Source: an uncultured Clostridia bacterium (GTDB lineage: Bacteria; Bacillota; Clostridia; Christensenellales; UBA1242). From it: a stretch of DNA of 8,849 nucleotides. The position numbers and the translations under genes are program-made. This document shows positions 1 through 6,570 of this stretch, one piece after another (positions within the stretch are counted from its first letter, which is position 1; every line of letters begins with the position of its first letter). The notes under the pieces were generated by a model, which saw only the letters and a list, made by a program, of their open reading frames with translations, was not told the origin of the DNA and searched no databases. The DNA is taken from assembly GCA_944381255.1 (NCBI GenBank), contig CALWKL010000074.1, positions 1 to 8,849 of the forward strand, written 5' to 3'.

Positions 1-163
1 GGTATTAGCAGCCGTTTCCAGCTGTTGTCCCCCTGTATAGGGCAGGTTACTCACGCGTTACTCACCCGTTCGCCACTAGGTATATTGCTATACCCCGTAC
101 GACTTGCATGTATTAAGCACGCCGCCAGCGTTCGTCCTGAGCCAGGATCAAACTCTAATGTTT
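1..163 (-). rRNA. 16S ribosomal RNA, 5' end (partial)
   Basis: The reverse complement carries the universal 27F-type primer site AGAGTTTGATCCTGGCTCAG at about 137-156. It is followed by the conserved GACGAACGCTGGCGGCGTG block, ATGCAAGTC, the GGGTGAGTAACGCGTGAGTAACCTGCC region and GGAAACGGCTGCTAATACC. The wording of these blocks fits Clostridia and related Bacillota. Placing the primer site at E. coli position 8 puts the mature 5' end near 163; this end is inferred by alignment to E. coli numbering, not seen as a processing site. The gene runs leftward and leaves the window after about 160 nt, so the rest of the 16S and the remainder of the rRNA operon are not visible. The variable region after ATGCAAGTC (helix 6 area) is short. 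Confidence 0.97.
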
Positions 164-331
164 AATTATGACTCAAAACCAAACTACTTGCGTAATTTGA
201 GATTTTGATTAATTGTTAATTTAATTGTACATATTTGTACAGAAATTGACAAGAACTCAAAAAACCTTATTTATCTTGTAAACTATTCAATTTTCAAAGT
301 GCTTGTCAAACACGTGTCTCACGTGATGACG
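164..331 (-). ncRNA. rRNA operon leader with boxB-like hairpin and boxA-like element
   Basis: This is the transcribed spacer between the predicted rRNA start (about 331) and mature 16S. In transcript order it begins with a hairpin at 305-330: GTCA, CACGTG, loop AGA, CACGTG, TGAC, with a small 1x2 internal loop. Directly after it, at 283-302, lies GCACTTTGAAAATTGAATAG, which closely resembles the CTTTGAAAACTGAA-type boxA found in rRNA leaders of Firmicutes. Hairpin then boxA is the order of the boxB-boxA antitermination signal, where Nus factors load on RNA polymerase; that function is inferred here. Nearer to 16S are a TGTACA-4-TGTACA hairpin (226-241), an ACAAGA/TCTTGT pairing (249-254 with 274-279) and a CTCAAA/TTTGAG pairing (172-177 with 196-201). 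These could be processing structures, but that is unproven. Confidence 0.7.
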
Positions 332-337
332 GTGTCC

Positions 338-366
338 ATTATATCAGCATAAGTGGATAATGTCAA
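338..366 (-). promoter_or_regulatory. rRNA operon sigma-A promoter
   Basis: On the minus strand the -35 TTGACA lies at 361-366 and the -10 TATAAT at 338-343, with a 17-bp spacer. Both hexamers and the spacing match the sigma-A consensus perfectly. Immediately upstream (367-412) are several A/T tracts on both strands that look like an UP element, as expected for a strongly transcribed rRNA operon. Initiation is predicted near 331, about 170 nt before mature 16S. Confidence 0.92.
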
Positions 367-545
367 CAACTTTTTTCAAAGTTTTTTAAAAAATTTATAA
401 AAAAATGCCTTTTTTGACGCTTTTTGGAGGGGTACCTTGTAAACCTACCCGTGTGTTTGTTAAATTTACTGCTTTTTGGGCTACAAAAATTTGCTAATTC
501 CCTCCTATTTCAACTCCAACATACACCCTTTCTCCCTTACATTTT

Positions 546-573
546 ATTATAATAAAGCAATATATATTGTAAA
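546..573 (-). promoter_or_regulatory. possible distal rRNA promoter (P1-like), minus strand
   Basis: The minus strand shows TTTACA (568-573), 16 bp, TATAAT (546-551). This faces the rRNA operon about 210 bp upstream of the consensus promoter at 338-366. Tandem promoters are common in front of rRNA operons, so it could be a P1. The sequence around the -10 (TTATTATAATAA) is palindromic, so a TATAAT also reads on the plus strand at 548-553, but I see no fitting -35 for udg there. Confidence 0.35.
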
Positions 574-650
574 AAATGATTGACTAATGAAGTATAAAAG
601 TGTTACCTTTATAAAAATCGATTTACCTAATATTTACTTAAAAAGCTTTA

Positions 651-656
651 AAGGAG
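651..656 (+). promoter_or_regulatory. ribosome binding site of udg
   Basis: AAGGAG lies 6 nt before the ATG at 663, an ideal Shine-Dalgarno arrangement that fixes the udg start. Confidence 0.9.
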
Positions 657-662
657 AAATGT

Positions 663-1331
663 ATGAAAATAGCAAAATCATGGTATGAACTTCTAAAGAC
701 AGAATTTGACAAGCCATATTACAAAGATTTACAAGCATTTCTAAATGATGAGTATAGCCATTATACTATATATCCTGAACCTGATAATGTATTTAATGCG
801 CTCAATCTAGTGCCATACAACAAAGTATCCGTAGTTATAATCGGTCAAGACCCATATCACGAGCCAAAACAAGCACATGGGCTATCATTTTCGGTACAAA
901 AAGGCGTAGATATTCCACCATCTCTACAAAATATATTTAAAGAAATACATAATGACCTCGGTTATCCTATTCCAAAATCTGGAGACTTGACTCAATGGGC
1001 AAAGCAAGGGGTGTTGCTATTAAATTCAGTGCTAACTGTTCGAAAAGGCGTAGCCAACTCACACAAAGGCAAAGGCTGGGAGCAATTTACTTCTGCAATT
1101 ATAGAAAAACTCAATGCTCGTACTGACCCAATAATATTTATGCTATGGGGTAATAATGCAAAAGCTATAGGAACAAACATAGACACAAAGAAGCACTTTA
1201 TACTAACAGCACCTCACCCTAGCCCATTATCTGCGTACAATGGCTTCTTTGGTTGCAAGCATTTTAGCAAATGTAATGAGTTTTTAAGATATTTAAAGAA
1301 GCCAGAAATAGACTGGCATATTTATGAATAA
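663..1331 (+). CDS. ung: uracil-DNA glycosylase, family 1
   Basis: This enzyme removes uracil from DNA, arising from cytosine deamination or dUMP incorporation, and starts base excision repair in the cytoplasm. The 222-residue product has the usual length for family 1 and carries its diagnostic motifs. The water-activating loop GQDPYH is at 61-66 (catalytic Asp63, Tyr65), followed by the QAHGLSFSV strand with Phe76 for stacking on the base. LLLNSVLTV contains Asn121 for uracil recognition, and the minor-groove loop HPSPLSA at 185-191 contains catalytic His185. The ATG at 663 has a well-placed AAGGAG. It is the only plus-strand gene here, divergent from the rRNA operon and convergent with the transporter gene, with which it shares a terminator. 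It appears monocistronic and intact. The symbol udg is also used for this gene. Confidence 0.97.
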   Translation: MKIAKSWYELLKTEFDKPYYKDLQAFLNDEYSHYTIYPEPDNVFNALNLVPYNKVSVVIIGQDPYHEPKQAHGLSFSVQKGVDIPPSLQNIFKEIHNDLGYPIPKSGDLTQWAKQGVLLLNSVLTVRKGVANSHKGKGWEQFTSAIIEKLNARTDPIIFMLWGNNAKAIGTNIDTKKHFILTAPHPSPLSAYNGFFGCKHFSKCNEFLRYLKKPEIDWHIYE

Positions 1332-1402
1332 TTATATTGTGCTTTACTCATTTACAATTTTGCATTATAAAAAAATAAAATAAAGTGAAAAGTGAATATG
1401 AA

Positions 1403-1447
1403 AATAAAGCACCGATTAAGCCTAAAAGCTTTAATCGGTGCTTTATT
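1403..1447. terminator. bidirectional intrinsic terminator between udg and the MFS gene
   Basis: A perfect 17-bp inverted repeat has arms at 1403-1419 and 1431-1447 around an 11-nt loop. The core is GCACCGATT/AATCGGTGC, flanked by AATAAA/TTTATT. U-rich tails follow in both directions (TTTATTATTT on the plus strand, TTTATTTTC on the minus strand). It sits between two convergent genes, 8 nt after the stop of the minus-strand gene and about 70 nt after that of udg, so it can end both transcripts. Confidence 0.88.
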
Positions 1448-1455
1448 ATTTAAAC

Positions 1456-2700
1456 TTATAAAAAATCATTTGGATCTGGCTCGGTATTTATTTGTCCTTT
1501 CCTTAAATACTTAAAGTATGTATACAAACCTGTTGCAAAAGCGATAACGGTAGCACCAGCTATAGCAAGTAATGAATAGCCGACATCAAAATTAGCCAAC
1601 ATACAAGTAATTATTACATTCATACAAAGTATGCCTACAGATTCCAACACGTTATTTAACCAAAATAATCTCAAATGCATCTCATGTGGGTACATACTGA
1701 CAACCAAATCATATACATATAATTTGTAAATATCATATATAGAATAGATTATTAGAATTCCCAAGCAAACCAGTACAAGTTGAATTACAAAGTTATGTAT
1801 AGCAAAAAGTGGAATAGCTAAGAGTAGTAGGCCAATAGTTAATAGTATCGGCAACAAATATGACAAATGATGCTTAAACTTTGAAATAATTTTTTCAGCA
1901 CACAAATCAATTATTACCCTGACTCCACGGGCAACGAAAATAATAATTGATAAAGTCTCAATGATTACGCCTATCTCTTGAAGCGATATTTTTGCATAAC
2001 TATTAGCTATATACCAGCCACCTTTGAATATAAGCATAAACACTAAAATTAAAATTGTAAACACAAAAAAATCTTTGCTCATTTTTACTTTAGAACGAGC
2101 AAGCACTTGAGTAGCGTTGTACTTACCCCCTGTCTCATCGCATACAAAAAATGAGAGTACAAAAGCGACTAGAGTCAAAGTAATACACAGTATCATAGGA
2201 ATATAAGCATTGAGGTTAAATAGATACCCAGCCACCAAAGCTACCAATAGCGAAAGCCCAGCATACCCTGCTCTAGCACGTGCGTTGTATTTTACAAAAT
2301 CCTTCTTTATCCCATATTTAGATAAGTTATTTTCCAAAATGATAGGATAAACGATAAAAAATTGATACGCTTTAAAATATAACACATTTGCAATAATGAA
2401 AAGTGCAAAACTATTGCCAAAAGTAAACAAGACTGCGCTAACCAACATCAATAAAGATGCAATCCTTAAAGATGAATTATTACCAATACGCGATATCAAA
2501 TAAAGTAATGGCACAGTAGTAACGATATCCACTGCAGCAGCGATTAAATCTAGCATAAAAAATTGCTCATATGACAAACCTTTCACTTCAGTCAAAAAGG
2601 CAACATTTATGACCCAAAAGAAGAATAAATCGCAACCTATGGTATATAGTATTGGCCAAAGTCTAATATTTCTAGACAATTTAGTATGTATTTCGTCCAT
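1456..2700 (-). CDS. major facilitator superfamily-type transporter
   Basis: This is a 414-residue integral membrane protein with about twelve hydrophobic helices, roughly at residues 16-36, 46-70, 78-94, 97-122, 144-165, 166-187, 211-229, 244-268, 278-302, 304-330, 348-368 and 373-397. A longer basic cytoplasmic loop near 190-210 separates two six-helix halves, the standard MFS layout. The N-terminal part (IRLWPILYTIGCDLFFFW, then FLTEVKGLS) resembles a group of uncharacterised Bacillota MFS proteins. The substrate cannot be told from sequence. The open frame extends to a TTG at 2748, but that TTG is part of the -35 box and the -10 lies downstream of it, so I place the start at the ATG at 2700. 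A GGGG-containing weak ribosome binding site lies 5 nt before that ATG. It is a single-gene unit with its own promoter and a shared terminator. Confidence 0.85.
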   Translation of the reverse strand: MDEIHTKLSRNIRLWPILYTIGCDLFFFWVINVAFLTEVKGLSYEQFFMLDLIAAAVDIVTTVPLLYLISRIGNNSSLRIASLLMLVSAVLFTFGNSFALFIIANVLYFKAYQFFIVYPIILENNLSKYGIKKDFVKYNARARAGYAGLSLLVALVAGYLFNLNAYIPMILCITLTLVAFVLSFFVCDETGGKYNATQVLARSKVKMSKDFFVFTILILVFMLIFKGGWYIANSYAKISLQEIGVIIETLSIIIFVARGVRVIIDLCAEKIISKFKHHLSYLLPILLTIGLLLLAIPLFAIHNFVIQLVLVCLGILIIYSIYDIYKLYVYDLVVSMYPHEMHLRLFWLNNVLESVGILCMNVIITCMLANFDVGYSLLAIAGATVIAFATGLYTYFKYLRKGQINTEPDPNDFL

Positions 2701-2719
2701 TTCTACCCCATTTTTTACA

Positions 2720-2748
2720 ATTATACAAAATCGTAAAAAATTAGTCAA
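2720..2748 (-). promoter_or_regulatory. sigma-A promoter of the MFS transporter gene
   Basis: On the minus strand TTGACT (2743-2748), 17 bp, TATAAT (2720-2725) gives 11 of 12 consensus bases with ideal spacing. Transcription should start near 2713, leaving only about 13 nt before the ATG at 2700. The promoter begins 7 bp after the terminator hairpin of the preceding operon, so the transporter gene is insulated from it. Confidence 0.85.
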
Positions 2749-2754
2749 GCAAAT

Positions 2755-2793
2755 AAAAACTCTGTCGATTGCTCAAAAATCAACAGAGTTTTT
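2755..2793 (-). terminator. intrinsic terminator of the rnj-trmR-trhP operon
   Basis: The minus transcript forms AAAAACTCTGTUGAU, a 9-nt loop, and AUCGACAGAGTTTTT (shown in mixed DNA and RNA letters). The 5' arm is 2779-2793 and the 3' arm is 2755-2769, and the tail is U-rich. One position is a U-G wobble in this direction but a C-A mismatch on the plus strand, so the hairpin is more stable for leftward transcription. It begins immediately after the stop codon of the U32 gene. Confidence 0.88.
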
Positions 2794-2795
2794 TA

Positions 2796-4034
2796 TTAAT
2801 TTTCTTTTTTCTTTCTTAAAATATCGCCTGGATTTAAGTTGAATGGACATTTTAGGCGTAATTTTTGCTGTACTAGCAAGGCATCATCTACCCGAATACC
2901 TTCATCATTGTACATTTCTTCGACTACAAAAGTCTTGTTAAAAGTGTCAGTAGGAGACAAAATTTCCAAAGTATCCCCTACTTTAAACCTATTACGCATT
3001 TCTATTTCGGCAAAACCCTGTCCATCAGTCTTGCTTAATACACTCGCAATATAGTCATATGTAGATATTGGCAAACTACTCCCAGAATATTCTGCATCGC
3101 CCTCGCCTAAGAAGAAGCCTGTAGTAAATCTACGATGACTACATTTCTCTAATTCCACAATTCTATTAGGGTCGCGTACAAAATGCTGTGGGTCTCGTAA
3201 CAAATCATCTAAAGCACGACGGTAAGTATTGACAACATTTGCAACATAATATGGCGACTTCATACGGCCTTCTATTTTAAAACTTATGACACCAGCATCT
3301 ATAAGTTTGTCTAGATAGTTTACCATACACAAATCTTTGCTATTTAATATATATGTGCTACGCTCATCTTGTTGAATTTGGTATTTCTCCTCACTTCCTT
3401 TGTCAGCACGAGATTTTTCTGTTATATAGTACTCCCAACGACAAGCCTGTACACACGCACCTCTATTACTATCTCTACCAGTGAGGTAATTACTAAGTAA
3501 GCACCTACCACTATAACTTATACACATAGCACCGTGTACAAATGCCTCTAACTCAACCTCATCAGGCAGGAACTCTCTAATCTCTTTGATTTCTTCTATG
3601 CTTAACTCACGAGCTAGAATTATACGTTTTGCCCCAGCATCAGCCCAAAACTTAGCTGCATATTTATTACTAGCGCAAGCCTGAGTAGACAAGTGTATAG
3701 GCAAATTAGGTGCGACCTCTCTACACAGACTCATCACTCCTGCATCAGAAATTATTACAGCATCAGCACCGATTTTTTCTAGATAAACAAAATAATCACC
3801 TAAGCCTTCAAAGTCGCTATTGTGGGCTTGAATATTAACGGTAATATAAGCTTTTCTACCTAGACTATGAGCATACTCAATATACTGCTTTAACTCATCA
3901 TCTGCAAAATTCTCGCTAAAAGCTCTCAATCCCCACTTCTTACCTGCAAAATAGCAAGCATCTGCTCCAAAATAAAAGGCAGTCTTTAGTTTTTCAATAT
4001 CGCCAGCAGGCGCTAAAATTTCATATTTTTTCAT
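2796..4034 (-). CDS. trhP: U32 family protein, probable tRNA uridine-34 hydroxylation protein (TrhP-like)
   Basis: This is a 412-residue member of the family historically called peptidase U32. The signature EAFVHGAMCISYSGRC spans 163-178 in an N-terminal TIM-barrel-like domain that opens with ILAPAGD. Cys171, Cys178, Cys194 or Cys198, and Cys236 (in NSKDLC) are placed like the iron-sulfur ligands of this family. A C-terminal beta domain follows from about 320 to 405. In E. coli (TrhP, formerly YegQ) and B. subtilis (YrrN and YrrO), such proteins are needed for prephenate-dependent 5-hydroxyuridine formation at tRNA position 34. Length and C-terminal domain fit the YrrO/YegQ type, not the shorter YrrN. 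The gene starts 2 nt after the trmR stop, with AGAGG ending at that stop codon. TrmR next door methylates the product of this pathway, which strongly supports this role over proteolysis; RlhA-type 23S rRNA hydroxylation is the main alternative. Confidence 0.85.
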   Translation of the reverse strand: MKKYEILAPAGDIEKLKTAFYFGADACYFAGKKWGLRAFSENFADDELKQYIEYAHSLGRKAYITVNIQAHNSDFEGLGDYFVYLEKIGADAVIISDAGVMSLCREVAPNLPIHLSTQACASNKYAAKFWADAGAKRIILARELSIEEIKEIREFLPDEVELEAFVHGAMCISYSGRCLLSNYLTGRDSNRGACVQACRWEYYITEKSRADKGSEEKYQIQQDERSTYILNSKDLCMVNYLDKLIDAGVISFKIEGRMKSPYYVANVVNTYRRALDDLLRDPQHFVRDPNRIVELEKCSHRRFTTGFFLGEGDAEYSGSSLPISTYDYIASVLSKTDGQGFAEIEMRNRFKVGDTLEILSPTDTFNKTFVVEEMYNDEGIRVDDALLVQQKLRLKCPFNLNPGDILRKKKEN

Positions 4035-4036
4035 TT

Positions 4037-4627
4037 TTACCTCTTGTATTGCACAACGCTAAGTCCATCACCAGTATGAAGGACTTGAGTAGACAAACTT
4101 GGATTGCTCTCTAATTTTTCCAAAAAATCCTCTAACAGTCGTGCTGTCCTAACAAATCTAGGTTCGCTAATGGGCGCACCATCACGCACCATACCACGAA
4201 AAAGCACATTATCCGACACCCATATGCCATCTTTACTGAGTAATGGTAAAATCATATCAATCATATCGACATACTGGGTCTTGGGACCATCTAAAAAAAT
4301 CAAATCATATTCTCTACCCAAAAGAGTAGGCAAAGTCTTGATACAATCACCCTCAATAATCTCAACTCTAGGGCTAAATCCCAGAGCGGAAAAGGTCTCT
4401 ACTGCTCTCAAAATATTAGGCTTACTAACCTCCAAGCAAGTGATATTTGCATCACAGCTATCCAACATACACGATGCAGAGAAGCCTATTGCCATACCTA
4501 TCTCTAGAATATTTTTGGGTTGTTTGGTCTTACATAAATTGCATAGATATTCTCTAGTATTTGGTAAAACCACAGGAATTTTATATTCTCTAGCGTATTT
4601 TTCTAAATTAGTCAAATACTCGTTCAT
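4037..4627 (-). CDS. trmR: tRNA 5-hydroxyuridine-34 O-methyltransferase (TrmR, YrrM-like)
   Basis: This is a class I SAM-dependent O-methyltransferase of 196 residues, slightly shorter than B. subtilis TrmR. The SAM-binding motif ILEIGMAIGFSA is at 40-51, followed by an acidic CLEVS strand at 64-68. Next come VEIIEGD near 88-94 and YDLIFLDGPK at 107-116, where Asp113 is a likely Mg2+ ligand. The metal and substrate segment SDNVLFRG is at 138-145 (Asp139, Asn140). The family includes catechol O-methyltransferase-like enzymes. The YrrM member converts 5-hydroxyuridine at the tRNA wobble position to 5-methoxyuridine, which extends decoding of synonymous codons. The gene starts 4 nt after the rnj stop, using GGAG inside the last codons of rnj, and runs directly into the U32 gene. 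The specific TrmR call rests on motif likeness plus this pairing. Confidence 0.87.
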   Translation of the reverse strand: MNEYLTNLEKYAREYKIPVVLPNTREYLCNLCKTKQPKNILEIGMAIGFSASCMLDSCDANITCLEVSKPNILRAVETFSALGFSPRVEIIEGDCIKTLPTLLGREYDLIFLDGPKTQYVDMIDMILPLLSKDGIWVSDNVLFRGMVRDGAPISEPRFVRTARLLEDFLEKLESNPSLSTQVLHTGDGLSVVQYKR

Positions 4628-4631
4628 TGAC

Positions 4632-6530
4632 TTATAGCTCCATAATAATAGGAATAATCATTGGTTTGCGTTTTGTACGCCTGAAGAATAAGTTTGTCAA
4701 TACTCGACGAACTATTGCTTTCATTTCTTGCCAATCAATCTTTTCGGCACCAGTAGACTTCAACGCTTCCAATGTTGCTTGTCTAGCCTCTTTTATGATT
4801 TCACCCATCTCATTAGGATAGATAAATCCACGAGGGATAAGTTCAGGCCCAGCCATTACCTCTCCTGTCCTACCGTTGACACTAAGTACTACTACACAGA
4901 TACCATCTTCGGCAAGTTGCAATCTATCTTTTACTACCGAATTATCAATGTCGCAAATAGTTTTGCCGTCTACTAGTTTTTCACCAGAACGCACATCAGG
5001 TAACTCAAACATAGCATTTGGGGTAACTTCTACCACTGAGCCAACGTGTGGGACAATAATATTTTGTTGTTTCATTCCCATTTTTATGGCAAATTGCTCA
5101 TGATACTTAAGGTGCTTTACCTCTCCATGCATAGGCATAAAGAATTTTGGCTTTACGAGCTTGTGAATTATCATAAATTCTGTTTGACAAGCATGTCCTG
5201 AAGCGTGCACATCGCTAAGGTCATCATAAATAACATTAGCCCCCTTAGCGATTAGCTCGTTAATCATATTTGTAACTGATTTTTCATTGCCTGGTACTGG
5301 TGATGATGAGAAAATAACTGTGTCATTTGTACCTATCATGATACCAGGAATTTCGCCATTTATCATACGGTCTATTGCGGTATGCTCTTGACCTTGGCTA
5401 CCTGTACCCAAAATCATTATTTCATGGTCTTTGTATTTTGACGCTTTCTCAATATCTATGATTTGATTGTGGTCAAACTTGATTTCACCAATTTTCATTG
5501 CTAGTTCCATATTATTTATCATACTACGACCAGCAAACGCAACTTTTCTATTGTACTTCTTGGCTAAATCCATAATTTGTTGCACTCTGTGCACATTTGA
5601 TGCAAAAGATGTAATAATAATACGCCTATCCTTTGCTTCTTCAAAAATCTCTGCAAGAGTAGCACCTACCACGCTTTCACTCATGGTCATACCAGGGCGC
5701 TCAATATTGGTACTTTCGCACATCATCAAAAGCACACCCTTGCGCCCTAACTCACCGATACGGCTAAGGTTGGTCGTCTCGCCTGCTATTGGGGTAAAAT
5801 CAATCTTGAAGTCGCCTGATACAAATACTACTCCTACAGGGGTAGTGATAGCCAAAGCGAAGGCTCCTGGTATAGAGTGATTTACATGTATAAACTCTAC
5901 CAAAAAGCAACCAATCTTAACTACATTACCTGGATTTACAGCCACACCCTTCATCTTTATACGAGGGAACTCTCGTAGTTTGTTTTCAATGAATGCAATG
6001 CTTAGTTTACTAGCATACACAGGAGCTTTTACATCGTCTAAGAAATATGGCAGACTACCTATATGGTCCTCGTGCGCGTGAGTAATACAAATACCTTTTA
6101 TCATATCACGATGAGCCTTTAGCCAAGACATATCTGGTATTACTAGGTCAACACCCGGCATATCAGGTTCAGCAAACCCTACACCACAGTCGATGACTAG
6201 TATTTCATCGCCAAAGCGCAGTGCAGTGATATTGTCTCCTACTTTACCTACTCCACCGAAAAACATTACTTCTAAACCTTTGCCACTTCTAGCCTTTGGT
6301 TTGACTTGATGATAGCCTTGACCTTGCTTGCGAGGTTTTGACTTAATAGTTGCATCGCCTACATTTGCCTTATCCTTTTGCTTATCTACATCTCGAGCAA
6401 CATATTCACGGCGAGACCTCTTGTTAAATATTTTTTTTGTAATCGTAGCCTCTGGCATTGCAGAGGCGCTCTGTTCTAGTGCAACTTTATTTTCTGTCGC
6501 ATCAAATTGTTGATTTTCATTCAATTTCAA
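4632..6530 (-). CDS. rnj: ribonuclease J with N-terminal extension
   Basis: RNase J is a zinc-dependent 5'-3' exonuclease and endonuclease that degrades mRNA and matures rRNA in Gram-positive bacteria. The 632-residue product has the metallo-beta-lactamase motif HAHEDH at 151-156, a metal-ligand region with His218 (VNHSIPGA), and SGDFKID with Asp240. The beta-CASP stretch SFASNVHR is at 308-315, followed by DVHASGHA at 440-447 and PMHGE at 466-470. A C-terminal domain follows from about 500. About 85 residues precede the catalytic core (LEVMFFGGVGKVGDN); they are polar, rich in Lys, Arg and Gln, and probably disordered. B. subtilis RNase J1 is about 555 residues, so this extension accounts for the extra length. 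The start is a TTG with AAGGAG 5 nt upstream; the first in-frame ATG is at codon 25 and lacks support. It is the third gene of the operon. Confidence 0.95.
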   Translation of the reverse strand: MKLNENQQFDATENKVALEQSASAMPEATITKKIFNKRSRREYVARDVDKQKDKANVGDATIKSKPRKQGQGYHQVKPKARSGKGLEVMFFGGVGKVGDNITALRFGDEILVIDCGVGFAEPDMPGVDLVIPDMSWLKAHRDMIKGICITHAHEDHIGSLPYFLDDVKAPVYASKLSIAFIENKLREFPRIKMKGVAVNPGNVVKIGCFLVEFIHVNHSIPGAFALAITTPVGVVFVSGDFKIDFTPIAGETTNLSRIGELGRKGVLLMMCESTNIERPGMTMSESVVGATLAEIFEEAKDRRIIITSFASNVHRVQQIMDLAKKYNRKVAFAGRSMINNMELAMKIGEIKFDHNQIIDIEKASKYKDHEIMILGTGSQGQEHTAIDRMINGEIPGIMIGTNDTVIFSSSPVPGNEKSVTNMINELIAKGANVIYDDLSDVHASGHACQTEFMIIHKLVKPKFFMPMHGEVKHLKYHEQFAIKMGMKQQNIIVPHVGSVVEVTPNAMFELPDVRSGEKLVDGKTICDIDNSVVKDRLQLAEDGICVVVLSVNGRTGEVMAGPELIPRGFIYPNEMGEIIKEARQATLEALKSTGAEKIDWQEMKAIVRRVLTNLFFRRTKRKPMIIPIIMEL

Positions 6531-6535
6531 ATTTT

Positions 6536-6541
6536 CTCCTT
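6536..6541 (-). promoter_or_regulatory. ribosome binding site deciding the TTG start of rnj
   Basis: AAGGAG on the minus strand ends 5 nt before the TTG at 6528-6530. An ATG nearby at 6518-6520 is out of frame. This supports the TTG start and hence the long N-terminal extension of RNase J. Confidence 0.85.
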
Positions 6542-6570
6542 ATATTTATTCAAAGCAAAATGCTTGTTTA

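Larger units (their letters stand above)
371..662. other. intergenic region between rRNA promoter and udg; no gene seen
   Basis: This is the divergent spacer between the rRNA operon and udg. From 371 to about 412 it is A/T-tract DNA, the likely rRNA UP element. From 421 to 495 it is mixed sequence with no open frame of note and a weak GGGTA/TACCC inverted repeat (430-434 with 446-450). From about 495 to 556 the plus strand has no G at all and is rich in C and T. For udg the best promoter pieces are a TTGACT at 580-585 and TATAAA-like strings at 593-598 and 610-615, but none gives a proper -35/-10 pair with standard spacing, so I leave the udg promoter undefined. Confidence 0.5.

Noticed and set aside
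304..309. A second TTGACA on the minus strand within the rRNA leader, as another rRNA promoter
   Set aside because: At 17-18 bp downstream only ATAGTT or TAGTTT is found, and the bases are better explained as the 3' side of the leader hairpin before boxA.
430..450. GGGTA/TACCC inverted repeat as an attenuator or operator
   Set aside because: Only 5 bp with an 11-nt loop and no linked feature; expected by chance.
548..553. TATAAT on the plus strand as a udg promoter
   Set aside because: The sequence 17 bp upstream has no -35 likeness, and the hexamer is explained by the palindrome around the minus-strand -10.
580..615. TTGACT with downstream TATAAA as the udg promoter
   Set aside because: The spacer would be 24 bp (to 610-615) or 7 bp (to 593-598), both outside the working range; nothing at 17-18 bp resembles a -10.
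2609..2842. Plus-strand frame of 77 codons spanning the trhP terminator and the MFS promoter
   Set aside because: It crosses a terminator and a promoter of two minus-strand units and lacks a ribosome binding site.
4104..4637. A 177-codon plus-strand open frame opposite trmR
   Set aside because: It lies entirely antisense to trmR, whose protein motifs are clear, and its translation has no recognisable features. It is a shadow of the real gene.
5467..5880. A 137-codon plus-strand open frame opposite rnj
   Set aside because: It is antisense to the conserved beta-CASP and metallo-beta-lactamase region of RNase J and has no ribosome binding site.
6543..6567. Possible internal promoter or hairpin between the second membrane gene and rnj
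   Set aside because: A TTGATA occurs but no acceptable -10 lies at 16-18 bp, and the AAGCA/TGCTT hairpin is too weak and lacks a U-tract.
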